Shown piece after piece: positions 9,799-19,000 of a stretch of 64,000 nt of DNA. Both the position numbers and the translations under genes were made by a program. The notes beneath the pieces were generated by a model, which was given only the letters and a program-made list of their open reading frames with translations, ran no database searches and was not told the DNA's origin. The stretch's first letter is position 1; each line of letters begins with the position of its first letter. The stretch is from Variovorax sp. CAN15 (GTDB lineage Bacteria; Pseudomonadota; Gammaproteobacteria; Burkholderiales; Burkholderiaceae_C). The stretch lies in the NCBI RefSeq assembly GCF_030462475.1, contig NZ_JASMRZ010000026.1:5700-69699 (forward strand), written 5' to 3'.

Positions 9799-11340
9799 AT
9801 GACAACCCCCAGACTCCAGCTCGCTCACATCACCAAGCGGTATCCCGCGGTGGTGGCCAACAGCGACATCTCCATGAGCGTCGCGCCCGGCGAGATCCAC
9901 GCCGTGCTCGGCGAGAACGGCGCCGGCAAGTCGACCCTGATGAAGATCATCTACGGCTCGGTGAAGCCCGACGAAGGCACGGTGATGTTCGACGGCCAGG
10001 CCGTCAGCCTGCGCAACCCGCAGCAGGCAAGGGCGCTGGGCATCAGCATGGTGTTCCAGCACTTCAGCCTGTTCGACACGCTCACCGTGGCCGAGAACGT
10101 CTGGCTGGGCCTGGACAAGTCGCTGCAGCTGGCCGAGGTCACGCGCAGCATCGCCGCCAAGGCCAGCGAATACGGCCTGGACATCGACCCCTCGCGCCCG
10201 GTGCACACGCTGTCGGTGGGCGAGATGCAGCGGGTGGAGATCATCCGCGCGCTGCTTACCAACCCCAAGCTGCTGATCCTCGACGAGCCGACCTCGGTGC
10301 TGACGCCGCAGGCGGTGATCAAGCTCTTCACGGTGCTGAAGAAGCTGTCGTCGGAGGGCTGCAGCATTCTCTACATCAGCCACAAGCTGCACGAGATCCA
10401 GGAGCTGTGCAGCGCCTGCACCGTGCTGCGCGGCGGCAAGGTGACGGGGGTGTGCAATCCGCAGAACGAGAGCACGCAGTCGCTGTCGCGGCTGATGATC
10501 GGCAGCGAGCCGCCGCCGCTGCAGCACCGGCCGGTGCACGCGGGCGTGGTGGCGCTGTGCGTCGACAAGCTTTCGCTGGCGCGCGAGGACCAGTTCGGCG
10601 TCGACCTCGACGGCATCTCCTTCGAGGTGCGCGCGGGCGAGGTCGTCGGCATCGCGGGTGTGTCGGGCAACGGCCAGAAGGAGCTGCTGTACGCGCTCTC
10701 GGGCGAGGACGTGCGCGCCGAGGCACCGATGGTCCGTGTGTTCGACAGGCCCGCCGGCCGGCTGCGTCCGCGCGCCCGTCGCGCGCTGGGCCTGCATTTC
10801 GTGCCGGAGGAACGGCTGGGCCGCGGCGCCGTGCCCACGCTGGGGCTCGCGCACAACCTGCTGCTCACGCGCAGCGAGGCGGTGGGCCGGGGCGGGTGGA
10901 TCAGCACCGGCGCGCTGGAGCGCCAGGCCAGGTCCATCATCGAGCGCTTCAAGGTCAAGGCCGGCGGGCCGAAGGCGGCTGCGCGATCGCTCTCGGGCGG
11001 CAACCTGCAGAAATTCATCGTCGGGCGCGAGATCGACGCGAACCCGAAGCTCTTCATCGTCTCGCAGCCGACCTGGGGCGTGGACGTGGGCGCGGCCGCG
11101 CTGATCCACGCCGAGATCCTCGCGCTGCGCGACGCGGGCTGCGCCGTGCTGGTCATCAGCGAGGAGCTCGACGAGCTGTTCAACATCAGCGACCGGCTGC
11201 ACGTGATCGCCAAGGGGCGGCTGTCGCCTTCCATCGACCGCGCTGCCGCCACGCTGCCGCAGATCGGCGAGTGGATGAGCGGCCTTTGGCAAGGCACGCA
11301 AGGCGCCGGCAAGAAGACCACGGAGGCGGCTCATGCTTAA
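9799..11340 (+). CDS. ABC transporter ATPase of a BMP-type nucleoside/purine importer
   Basis: 513-residue cytoplasmic ATPase with two tandem nucleotide-binding domains, as in sugar- and nucleoside-type (NupA/YufO-like) importers. The first domain is complete: Walker A GENGAGKST (38-46), signature LSVGEMQ, Walker B LLILDEPTSVL. The second is degenerate at Walker A (SGNGQKEL) and at the Walker B glutamate (FIVSQPTWGVDVG) but keeps LSGGNLQK; such asymmetry is normal in this family. The final codons overlap the next permease by 8 bp. The genes run ATPase, permease, permease and binding protein, a full importer. Confidence 0.95.
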   Translation: MTTPRLQLAHITKRYPAVVANSDISMSVAPGEIHAVLGENGAGKSTLMKIIYGSVKPDEGTVMFDGQAVSLRNPQQARALGISMVFQHFSLFDTLTVAENVWLGLDKSLQLAEVTRSIAAKASEYGLDIDPSRPVHTLSVGEMQRVEIIRALLTNPKLLILDEPTSVLTPQAVIKLFTVLKKLSSEGCSILYISHKLHEIQELCSACTVLRGGKVTGVCNPQNESTQSLSRLMIGSEPPPLQHRPVHAGVVALCVDKLSLAREDQFGVDLDGISFEVRAGEVVGIAGVSGNGQKELLYALSGEDVRAEAPMVRVFDRPAGRLRPRARRALGLHFVPEERLGRGAVPTLGLAHNLLLTRSEAVGRGGWISTGALERQARSIIERFKVKAGGPKAAARSLSGGNLQKFIVGREIDANPKLFIVSQPTWGVDVGAAALIHAEILALRDAGCAVLVISEELDELFNISDRLHVIAKGRLSPSIDRAAATLPQIGEWMSGLWQGTQGAGKKTTEAAHA

Positions 11341-12481
11341 GCTGGAACCGCGTCCGGAGCTTTCGCGCTTCTGGAGCTATGCCTCGCCGATCCTGGCGCT
11401 GCTGATCACCGTGCTCATCGGCGTGGCGCTCTTCGCCGCGCTGGGCAAGGACCCGGTCAAGGGACTGCTGGTGTTCTTCTACGAGCCCATCAAGAGCGGC
11501 TACGCCATCGGCGAGCTGATGGTGAAGGCGACGCCGCTGCTCATCATCGCGCTGGGGCTGGCGGTGTGCTTCCGCTCCAACGTGTGGAACATCGGCGCCG
11601 AGGGGCAGTTCGTGTTCGGCGCGATCGCTGCGGGCGGCGTGGCGCTGCTGGCCGACAAGAACACGGGGCAGTGGATCGTCGTGGCCATTCTGCTGGCGGG
11701 CATTCTGGGCGGCATGGTGTGGGCGGGCATCGTCGCCTTCCTGCGCGACAGGTGCAACGCCAACGAGATCCTGGTGAGCCTGATGCTGGTCTACGTGGCC
11801 ACGCTGCTGCTGGGCTACATGGTCTACGGGCCCTGGAAGGACCCGCACGGCTACAACTTCCCGCAGACCAAGACCTTCGAGGCGGTCACGCAGATTCCGC
11901 GCCTGTTCAAGGGCTCGCGCGTGAGCATCGGCCTCGTGATCGCGCTGGTGGGGGCGGGGGCGCTGTGGGTGTTCCTGTTCCGCACGCGCGCGGGCTTCGC
12001 GCAGCAGGTCGGCGGGCTGGCGCCTGCGGCCTCGCGCTACGCGGGCTTCTCCGCGCGGCGTGCTGTGTGGGTCGCGCTTTTGACCTCGGGCGCCGCGGCC
12101 GGCCTGGCCGGTGCGCTCGAAGTGGCCGGGCCGCTGGGCCAGCTCACGCCTTACGTGCCGGCGGGCTACGGCTTCGCGGCCATCATCGTGGCCTTCGTCG
12201 GGCGGCTGCATCCGGTGGGCATGATCTTCTCGGCCATCCTGATGAGCATGTTCTACATCGGCGGCGAGCTGGCGCAGTCGCGCCTGGGGTTGCCCAAGTC
12301 GCTCACCGGCGTGTTCCAGGGGCTGCTGCTGTTCACGCTGCTGGCCTGCGACACGCTCATTGCCTACCGCATCCGGCGCAAGGCGGCCGCGAAGGCCGCC
12401 TCTTCCATGACCACGGCCTCGCTGCAGGCGAGCACGCCGATTACCGCACCCGTCGCGCGTGCCACCGAAGGGAGCAACTGA
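11333..12481 (+). CDS. ABC transporter permease 1 (BMP-type importer)
   Basis: 382-residue inner-membrane permease with about ten hydrophobic segments, of the branched-chain/ribose (BPD_transp_2) superfamily found with BMP-type binding proteins. The family-like segment NVWNIGAEGQFVFGAIAAGG is near residue 80, and the CNANEILVSLMLVYVA loop that contacts the ATPase follows. The start codon lies inside the end of the ATPase gene (8-bp overlap), so the two are translationally coupled. The gene ends 2 bp before the next permease. Expected substrate: nucleosides or purine bases, from gene context and not from sequence alone. Confidence 0.93.
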   Translation: MLKLEPRPELSRFWSYASPILALLITVLIGVALFAALGKDPVKGLLVFFYEPIKSGYAIGELMVKATPLLIIALGLAVCFRSNVWNIGAEGQFVFGAIAAGGVALLADKNTGQWIVVAILLAGILGGMVWAGIVAFLRDRCNANEILVSLMLVYVATLLLGYMVYGPWKDPHGYNFPQTKTFEAVTQIPRLFKGSRVSIGLVIALVGAGALWVFLFRTRAGFAQQVGGLAPAASRYAGFSARRAVWVALLTSGAAAGLAGALEVAGPLGQLTPYVPAGYGFAAIIVAFVGRLHPVGMIFSAILMSMFYIGGELAQSRLGLPKSLTGVFQGLLLFTLLACDTLIAYRIRRKAAAKAASSMTTASLQASTPITAPVARATEGSN

Positions 12482-12483
12482 CC

Positions 12484-13404
12484 ATGGAAAGTTATGCACT
12501 CCTGCTGGGCTCGACGCTGAGCGCGGGCACCGTGCTCGCCATCGCGGCGCTGGGCCTGCTCATCAACGAGAAGGCCGGCATCGTCAACCTGGGCGCCGAG
12601 GGCATGATGCTGTGCGCGGCCATCGCGGGCTTCGCGACGGTCGTCGTCACGCGCAACCCCTGGCTGGGCTTCCTGGCCGGCATGGCGGCGGGCGCCTTGC
12701 TCGCGGCCTTCTTCGGCGTGCTGGTGATCTGGCTCAACACCAACCAGTACGCGACCGGCCTCGCGCTGAGCCTGTTCGGCGTGGGCTTCTCGGCCTTCGC
12801 CGGCATCAGCTTCGTGCAGGCCAAGCTGCCGGAAAGCGCCTCGTACGCCATCCCGGTGCTGGGCGACATCCCGCTGGTCGGCCCGGCGCTCTTCCGCCAT
12901 CACCCGATGGTGTATTTCGCGGTGGTGCTGACCTTCGCGCTGATCTGGTTCCTCTACCGCACGCGCGCCGGGCTGGTGCTGCGCTCGGTGGGCGAGTCGC
13001 CCGAGTCGGCGCATGCGCTGGGCTATCCGGTGCGGCGCATCCGCTTCATGGCGGTGATCGCGGGCGGTGCGCTGTGCGGGCTGGCGGGCGCGTATCTCTC
13101 GACGGTGTACACGCCGCTGTGGGTCGAGGGCATGGTGGCGGGCCGCGGCTGGATCGCGCTGGCGCTCACCACCTTCGCCACCTGGCGGCCGGTGCGCGTG
13201 CTGCTGGGCGCCTATCTCTTCGGCGGGGTGTCGATGCTGGGCTTCCACCTGCAGAGCAGCGGCGTGGACGTGCCGTCGCAGTTCCTCAGCATGCTGCAGT
13301 ACATCGCGCCCATCGTGGTGCTGGCGCTGATCTCGCGCAACCCGGCCTTCATCCGCGCCAACATGCCGGCTTCCATCGGGAAACCGTTCTACCCCGGCTC
13401 ATAA
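12484..13404 (+). CDS. ABC transporter permease 2 (BMP-type importer)
   Basis: 306-residue second permease, shorter than the first, as is usual in these systems. It carries NEKAGIVNLGAEGMMLCAAI near residue 30, the hallmark that parallels NIGAEG in permease 1, and ends with helices reading YIAPIVVLALISRNPAF. The ATG at 12484 follows GGGAGCAAC by a few bases and lies 2 bp after the previous stop. Together the two permeases form the heterodimeric channel of the importer whose binding protein follows after 49 bp. Confidence 0.93.
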   Translation: MESYALLLGSTLSAGTVLAIAALGLLINEKAGIVNLGAEGMMLCAAIAGFATVVVTRNPWLGFLAGMAAGALLAAFFGVLVIWLNTNQYATGLALSLFGVGFSAFAGISFVQAKLPESASYAIPVLGDIPLVGPALFRHHPMVYFAVVLTFALIWFLYRTRAGLVLRSVGESPESAHALGYPVRRIRFMAVIAGGALCGLAGAYLSTVYTPLWVEGMVAGRGWIALALTTFATWRPVRVLLGAYLFGGVSMLGFHLQSSGVDVPSQFLSMLQYIAPIVVLALISRNPAFIRANMPASIGKPFYPGS

Positions 13405-13453
13405 TCGCGTTTCTCTTTTTCCCGCCAACCTGTCCTTTTGAGGATTTCCGACA

Positions 13454-14626
13454 ATGAATGATCTGAACAAGCGCTCCCTGCTCAAGCTGGCCGCCCTCAC
13501 GGCGGTCGCTTCGGCGGCCCTGATCGGCTGCGGCAAGAAAGAAGAAGCGGCGGCTCCAGCGGCTGCACCCGCGCCGGCCCCGGCACCCGCCGCAGCGGCC
13601 CCGGCTCCGGCAGCGCCGCTGAACATCGCATTCGCATACGTCGGACCGGTGGGCGACGGCGGCTGGACCTTCGCGCACGACAACGCCCGCAAGGCGCTCG
13701 AGAAGGAATTCGGCGACAAGATCAAGACCACCTTCGTCGAAAGCGTGCCCGAGGGCGCCGACGCAGAACGCGTGTTCCGCGACATGGTCGGCCAGGGCAA
13801 CAAGCTGATCTTCGGCACCACCTTCGGCTACATGGAGCCCATGCTCAAGGTCGCGGCCGACAACAAGGACGTGAAGTTCGAGCACGCCACCGGCTACAAG
13901 ACTTCCGACAACATGCGCACCTACGACAGCCGCACGTACGAGGGCGCGTACATGGCGGGCATCATTGCCGGCGCCATGACCAAGAGCAATACGCTGGGCG
14001 TGGTCGGCTCGGTGCCCATTCCCGAAGTGCTGCGCAACATCAACAGCTTCACGCTGGGCGCGCAGTCGGTGAACCCGAAGATCACGACCAAGGTCGTGTG
14101 GGTGAACGAGTGGTTCAGCCCGCCGAAGGAAACCGAGGCCGCCACCGCCCTCATCAACGGCGGCGCCGACGTGCTGTTCCAGAACACCGACTCGCCTGCC
14201 GTTCTCAAGACCGCGCAGGAAAAGGGCAAGCGCGCCTTCGGCTGGGACTCCGACATGACCGCCTACGGTCCCAAGGCCCACCTGGCGTCGGCCACCATCA
14301 ACTGGGCGCCGTACTACATCAAGGCCACCCAGGAAGTCCTGGACGGCAAGTGGACCACCGGCCAGTCCTGGTGGGGCGTGAAGGAAGGCGCGATCGACCT
14401 CGTCTCCATCGCGGAAGACGTGCCGGCCGAAACCAAGGCCAAGGTCGAGGAAGTGAAGAAGGGCCTGAAGGACGGCAGCTTCGTGATCTGGAAGGGTCCG
14501 ATCCTCGGCCAGGACGGCAAGGAAGTGGTCGCCAAGGATGCGGTGGCCGACGACAAGTTCCTGTCGGGCGTGAACTTCTACGTCAAGGGCGTGGAAGGCA
14601 AGGTCCCTGGCGGCGACAAAAAATAA
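13454..14626 (+). CDS. BMP-family solute-binding lipoprotein (nucleoside/purine)
   Basis: 390-residue periplasmic binding lipoprotein. The signal peptide ends in the lipobox LIGC with lipidated Cys26. Residues 32-55 are an alanine-proline linker, and the BMP (PnrA-like) fold begins at LNIAFAYVGPVGDGGWTFAH. A conserved EGADAERVF-DMVGQGNKLIF block follows. PnrA-type proteins bind purine nucleosides, and the neighbours fit that. A paralogue without a transporter lies at 38768. RBS-like GAGGA occurs about 10 bp before the start. This is the last gene of the importer operon; a terminator follows at 14779. Confidence 0.94.
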   Translation: MNDLNKRSLLKLAALTAVASAALIGCGKKEEAAAPAAAPAPAPAPAAAAPAPAAPLNIAFAYVGPVGDGGWTFAHDNARKALEKEFGDKIKTTFVESVPEGADAERVFRDMVGQGNKLIFGTTFGYMEPMLKVAADNKDVKFEHATGYKTSDNMRTYDSRTYEGAYMAGIIAGAMTKSNTLGVVGSVPIPEVLRNINSFTLGAQSVNPKITTKVVWVNEWFSPPKETEAATALINGGADVLFQNTDSPAVLKTAQEKGKRAFGWDSDMTAYGPKAHLASATINWAPYYIKATQEVLDGKWTTGQSWWGVKEGAIDLVSIAEDVPAETKAKVEEVKKGLKDGSFVIWKGPILGQDGKEVVAKDAVADDKFLSGVNFYVKGVEGKVPGGDKK

Positions 14627-14631
14627 GCTCG

Positions 14632-14723
14632 CCCCCCAGGCTGCGTGCACTTCGTGTCGCTGCGCCAACCTCCTGCCCGGGGGGGCGACACCTGCGGCCC
14701 GGCCAAGCCGGTTCCGCGATGTT
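14632..14723 (-). repeat. Intergenic hairpin repeat, copy 2 (reverse orientation)
   Basis: Reverse-strand copy of the repeat first seen at 7130. Its 'cccccagg-ctgcg' end begins 6 bp after the stop codon of the binding-protein gene, and the rest reads through the 'aagccggttccgcg' end. It forms the left flank of the TOMM island. Confidence 0.9.
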
Positions 14724-14778
14724 GGTGAGAGAGCCCGGGCTGCCCCGGGCACTTCATATACACCGAAAAGTTCTAACG

Positions 14779-14808
14779 ACCCGCACATGTTGCGGGTTTT
14801 CTTTTTTT
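14779..14808 (+). terminator. Rho-independent terminator after the purine importer operon
   Basis: A perfect 7-bp stem (ACCCGCA / TGCGGGT) with loop CATGT is followed by a T-rich run (tttctttttttg). It lies 153 bp after the last importer gene, beyond the repeat, and would separate that operon from the kinase gene downstream. Confidence 0.8.
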
Positions 14809-14854
14809 GAAGGGTTACCCACCTGAAACCTCCGTGTCCCGCTAAAGTAACAAT

Positions 14855-14865
14855 TAGTGTCACTA
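14855..14865. promoter_or_regulatory. Small palindrome in the promoter region of the TOMM island
   Basis: TAGTG-t-CACTA is a perfect palindrome in an AT-richer patch (14846-14868) about 80 bp before the kinase-cyclase start, in the only sizeable gap at the island's left end. It could be an operator for the island. The region 14809-14944 otherwise holds only a GC-rich partial hairpin (cctcagggtcg / cgaccgagg). Confidence 0.35.
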
Positions 14866-14944
14866 TTGCGTACCGCCTCAGGGTCGGAGCGCGACCGAGG
14901 CGAGTCCCGGAGGACCATCAACGCTCCATCACGACGAGACTGAA

Positions 14945-17900
14945 ATGCAGGACGCAGTCACCAATCCCACGCACCCGGCGTCGCAGCCGAATTTGCCCGA
15001 GCCGCTGGAGATACCGGGTTACGAGTTGCTGGAGGAGCTGGGCGCTGGCGGCTACGGCACCGTGTATCGCGCGCTGCAGCGCAGCACGGGCACCGTGGTC
15101 GCGATCAAGGTCGTGAAGCTGCAGGTGGGAAGCCAGCGCGTGGCGCGCTTCCATCGCGAGACAAAGCTCTGCGCTTCGCTGCACCATCCGCACATCGTGC
15201 AGCTGCTCGACAAGGGCGAGCAGGGCCCCTGCGTCTACGGCGTCTTCGAGTACGTGCCCGGAGAAACGCTCACCAGCCTGATCCGCCGCAAGGGCGCGCT
15301 CACCGCCACCGAGACAGGCCACCTGATGGCGGAAGTGCTCGACGCGCTGGACTGCGCGCACAGCGCGGGCATCGTGCACCGCGACCTGAAGCCCGACAAC
15401 GTGATGGTCACCTTCACCGGTGCCGTTCCGCACGCGAAGGTGCTGGACTTCGGCATCGGCACCGTCATTCCCTCGAACCGAGGCGACGAGTTCCCCACGC
15501 TCACGATGACCGACGAGGCCCTGGGCACGCCGGCCTACAGCGCGCCCGAGCAGCTGCGCGGCGAGCCGCCGGGCGTGAAGTCCGACCTGTACGCCTGGGG
15601 CCTGATGTTCATCGAGTGCCTCACCGGCGCGCCCGCCATCCGCGGCGCGTCGGCGGCCGAGATCCTTCACCAGCAGCTGAGCCCGCAGGAAGTTCCGCTG
15701 CCCGCCGAGATCGCCAGCCACCCGGTGGCCTCCGTGCTGCGCCAGGCGCTGCGCAAGAAGGCCGCCGACCGCAGCGACTCCGCCGCCGCCTTGCTGGCTG
15801 AACTCGGCCGACTGCGGCTGGACGACCTCGTGGGCGTGCTGCGTTCGGCCAAGCTGGCGCAGGACGACGCGCTCGCGCAGACCGTGATCACCACGCGCGG
15901 CTTCTCCGAGAAACGGCAGCTGACCGTGCTGTGCTGCAGCGTCTCGGTGTGGCCCGACGCGGCCGACGACGAGAGCGCCGACGAGGCCTTGCCTTCAAAC
16001 ATCGAAAACCTCGAACTGCTCCAGCGCAACGAGCTGGCGCTGTTCTCCGAGACCGCCACGCGCCGCGGCGGCCTGCTCGCGGGCACGCTGGGCGACCGGA
16101 TGATCGTGCTCTTCGGCTATCCGCACGCCAGCGACACCGACGCGCGCCAGGCCGGACGCACGGCCATGGAACTCATCGCCCTGAGCCGCCAGCGCTGCGC
16201 CGCGATGGAGCAGGAGCACGGCGTGCACCTCGGTATCCGCATGGGCATGCACACCGGCATGGCGATCGTCGCGGCCGGAGAGATTCCGTCGGGCCATGCC
16301 GTCAACGTCGCGGTGCGGCTGGAAGGCGTGGCCGACACCGGCACACTGCTGGCGAGCGAGAGCAGCTACCGGCTGCTGAGCCGCCACGCGAGCTTCGACA
16401 AGGCTGGCACCGTCACGCTGCCGGGCCAGTCCGGCGGCGTCCAGACCTACCGCCTCGGCGGCGAACAGCAGGCGTCGGCCTCGGACGGCTTCGCCGAGCA
16501 GGCGCTCCACAAGGCCTGCATCGGCCGCGAGGCCGAGCTGCAGCAACTGCGCTCGGCATGGAGCCGGGCCCGCGAAGGGCAGGGCGGCGCGGTGTGGATC
16601 CGCGGCGAGCCGGGCATCGGCAAGTCGTGCCTGGCCGACGTGCTGCGCGAACAGGTCGCCAAGGAGGGGCTGCAGACCGTCGTGGCGCAGTGCCAGCCCG
16701 AGAACCAGAACAACGCCCTGACGCCGTTTCTGACGCTGCTGCGCCAGCGGCTCGATGCCACGCCCGACGCCGCCTCGCCCGAGGCGCGCCGCGAGCGCCT
16801 GCGCGAGGCGCTGCACGCCGCCGGTTGCGACGGCGAGGCGGTGCTGCCGATCTTCTGCGCGTGGCTGTCGCTGCCCCTGGGCGACCGCGCGCCCAGCCAG
16901 ATGTCGCCGCCGATGCAGAAGGCGCTGCTGCTGCAATCGATCGCGCAATGGCTGCTGCACATGGCCGATTCCGCCGCGGTGTTGCTGCTGCTGGAGGACG
17001 TCCACTGGGCCGACCCCACCACCATCGAATTCGTCGAACAGCTCATCGCGCAGCTGCCGCAGCGCCGCGTGCTGCTGGTGCTCACCGCACGCCCCGAATG
17101 GGTGAAACCCGATGCCATGCAGGCCGAGCGCATCGAGGTGCGCCGGCTCGAGGACGCGCAGGCCGCCGAGCTGGCGCGCCAGGCGCTGGCGCCGCGCGTC
17201 GCCGCGCCGCAGGTGATCGACAACGTGGTGCAGCGCACCGACGGCGTGCCGCTGTTCATCCAGGAAATGGCGCGCATGATGCTCGACGCCTACCTGGTCG
17301 AGAAGGACCAGGTCTGGGTCTTCAAGGACACGGCGCAGCCGGCCGCCATCCCGGTCACGCTGCGCGACTCTCTGGTCAGCCGCTTCGACCGGCTCGGCCC
17401 CGTCAAGGGCCTGCTGCAGCTCGCCGCCACCATCGGCCGCCAGTTCGAGGCCGAGCTGCTGTGCGCCTGCTCGGGCAAGAGCGCCGAGGCGATGGACAAG
17501 GACATGTCCGTGCTGCTCGACGCGGGCCTGGTCGCGCCGGCCGGCCAGCCGGGCAGCTTCATCTTCCGCCACGCGCTGATCCGCGACACCGCCTACGAGA
17601 GCATGCTGGTCGCGCAGCGCCGGCAGCTGCACCGCAACGTCGCGCAGACGCTGATCGACAGCCAGCCGCAGCACGTGGCGAACGAGCCCGGCAGCGTGGC
17701 CCAGCACTGGGCCGACGCGGGCGAGTACGCGCAGGCGGTGGCGCTGGCGGTGCGCCAGCTGCGCATCACGCAGCACCGCTCGCTCAACGACGAAACGATT
17801 TCCTACGCACAGCACATCGACGGCTGGATGGCGCACCTGGAAGGCGAGGCGCAGCGAGAGGCGCGGCTGGACGTGAACAGCTACGTCACGCAGGCCATGA

Positions 17901-18982
17901 TGAACAAGTACGGCTGGGCGCACGCGCAGGTGGTCGACCGCATCGCGCTGTCGCAGGAACTGCTGTCCGACGAGGTGCCGCGCGAGAAGCAGGTGCAGCA
18001 CCTGTGGACGCTGATCACCTTCCACCACGTGGCCAGCAACCGCGCCGAGGTGCAGCAGCTGAGCAACCGCCTGCTCGACCAGGCCGTGCAGGCGCAGGAC
18101 CAGGGCGTGTTCGTCGCGGCGCAGACCTACCTCGGCCTCGCGCACTACTCCGACGGCGATTTCGAACGCGCCGAGCAGTCGCTGACCGACGCCGTCGAGC
18201 GCTACAACCCCGAGGCCCACGCACACCATGCGGCCGACTTCGGTTTCGACACCCGCGTGTGGGCGACCACCGGCCGCGCACTGGTGCGCTGGTTCGCGGG
18301 CCACGACGCTGCCGCGCGCGCCGACGCCACCAACGCGGTGCGCTGGGCGCGCGAGATGTCGCACATCCCGTCGCTGAGCATGGCGCTGCTCTACCAGAGC
18401 CTGGGCCACCAGGGCCGCAACGACAAGGCGCGCGCGCTGGTGAGCACCGGCGAGCTGCTGGGCATCACGCAGCGCTACGGCCTGCCGGCCTTCCAGGGCT
18501 ATGCCGAGATCATCCGCTGCTGGGCCACCGGCGACGTCGACAACATTGCAGCGGCCGACGCCTGGGTGCAGGCGCTGTGGGGCATGGGCTGCCGCTACTG
18601 CCAGACCTACTACCGCGCCTTCGCCGCCGACACGCTGGCCGCCAACGGCCGCTGGGACGAGGCGTTGCAGCGCATCGACGAATGCCTGCGCATGACCGAC
18701 GAACTGAAGGAAGGGCTCTACCGGTCGGAACTGCACCTGCAGAAGGCCCGCTACCTGCAGGCCGCGGGCAGCGGCCGCGATGCTGTCGCCGCATGCTTCG
18801 CGAAAGCCGCCGAGGTGGCGCGAGAAGGCGCCAAGTACAGAACCGAATACGAGGCGCTGTCGGCGATGCGGGCGATGGCGGATTCCGTCTCGCCCGACAT
18901 TGCCGCGCGCCTGAAGAATCTGGCCGGACTGCGGCCGGAGTTGCCCGCGCGCATGCCGACGCATGCGCCGATTTCCTCTTGA
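14945..18982 (+). CDS. TOMM-system Ser/Thr kinase-cyclase-ATPase fusion protein
   Basis: 1345-residue signalling protein matching the kinase/cyclase fusion family that travels with TOMM peptide clusters. Residues 25-290 are a Hanks-type kinase with intact motifs: GAGGYGTV (33-40), Lys55, HRDLKPDN (145-152), DFG (168-170), SAPE (199-202). Residues about 318-510 are a class III nucleotide cyclase fold whose first metal-binding Asp is missing (LTVLCCSVSVW where FxD is expected), so it is probably inactive. A STAND-like ATPase follows, with GREAELQQL, Walker A GEPGIGKS and Walker B LLLLEDVHWAD. The C-terminal ~450 residues look like TPR helices. The gene lies 18 bp upstream of the precursor gene. 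The kinase is probably active; its substrate may be the FHA protein. Confidence 0.92.
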   Translation: MQDAVTNPTHPASQPNLPEPLEIPGYELLEELGAGGYGTVYRALQRSTGTVVAIKVVKLQVGSQRVARFHRETKLCASLHHPHIVQLLDKGEQGPCVYGVFEYVPGETLTSLIRRKGALTATETGHLMAEVLDALDCAHSAGIVHRDLKPDNVMVTFTGAVPHAKVLDFGIGTVIPSNRGDEFPTLTMTDEALGTPAYSAPEQLRGEPPGVKSDLYAWGLMFIECLTGAPAIRGASAAEILHQQLSPQEVPLPAEIASHPVASVLRQALRKKAADRSDSAAALLAELGRLRLDDLVGVLRSAKLAQDDALAQTVITTRGFSEKRQLTVLCCSVSVWPDAADDESADEALPSNIENLELLQRNELALFSETATRRGGLLAGTLGDRMIVLFGYPHASDTDARQAGRTAMELIALSRQRCAAMEQEHGVHLGIRMGMHTGMAIVAAGEIPSGHAVNVAVRLEGVADTGTLLASESSYRLLSRHASFDKAGTVTLPGQSGGVQTYRLGGEQQASASDGFAEQALHKACIGREAELQQLRSAWSRAREGQGGAVWIRGEPGIGKSCLADVLREQVAKEGLQTVVAQCQPENQNNALTPFLTLLRQRLDATPDAASPEARRERLREALHAAGCDGEAVLPIFCAWLSLPLGDRAPSQMSPPMQKALLLQSIAQWLLHMADSAAVLLLLEDVHWADPTTIEFVEQLIAQLPQRRVLLVLTARPEWVKPDAMQAERIEVRRLEDAQAAELARQALAPRVAAPQVIDNVVQRTDGVPLFIQEMARMMLDAYLVEKDQVWVFKDTAQPAAIPVTLRDSLVSRFDRLGPVKGLLQLAATIGRQFEAELLCACSGKSAEAMDKDMSVLLDAGLVAPAGQPGSFIFRHALIRDTAYESMLVAQRRQLHRNVAQTLIDSQPQHVANEPGSVAQHWADAGEYAQAVALAVRQLRITQHRSLNDETISYAQHIDGWMAHLEGEAQREARLDVNSYVTQAMMNKYGWAHAQVVDRIALSQELLSDEVPREKQVQHLWTLITFHHVASNRAEVQQLSNRLLDQAVQAQDQGVFVAAQTYLGLAHYSDGDFERAEQSLTDAVERYNPEAHAHHAADFGFDTRVWATTGRALVRWFAGHDAAARADATNAVRWAREMSHIPSLSMALLYQSLGHQGRNDKARALVSTGELLGITQRYGLPAFQGYAEIIRCWATGDVDNIAAADAWVQALWGMGCRYCQTYYRAFAADTLAANGRWDEALQRIDECLRMTDELKEGLYRSELHLQKARYLQAAGSGRDAVAACFAKAAEVAREGAKYRTEYEALSAMRAMADSVSPDIAARLKNLAGLRPELPARMPTHAPISS

Positions 18983-19000
18983 ACCAAGGATGAAGTAATC

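Noticed and set aside
7067..9805. 912-residue open frame antisense to the LysR and AzgA genes
   Set aside because: It spans two well-supported genes and a non-coding repeat; no domain is recognisable.
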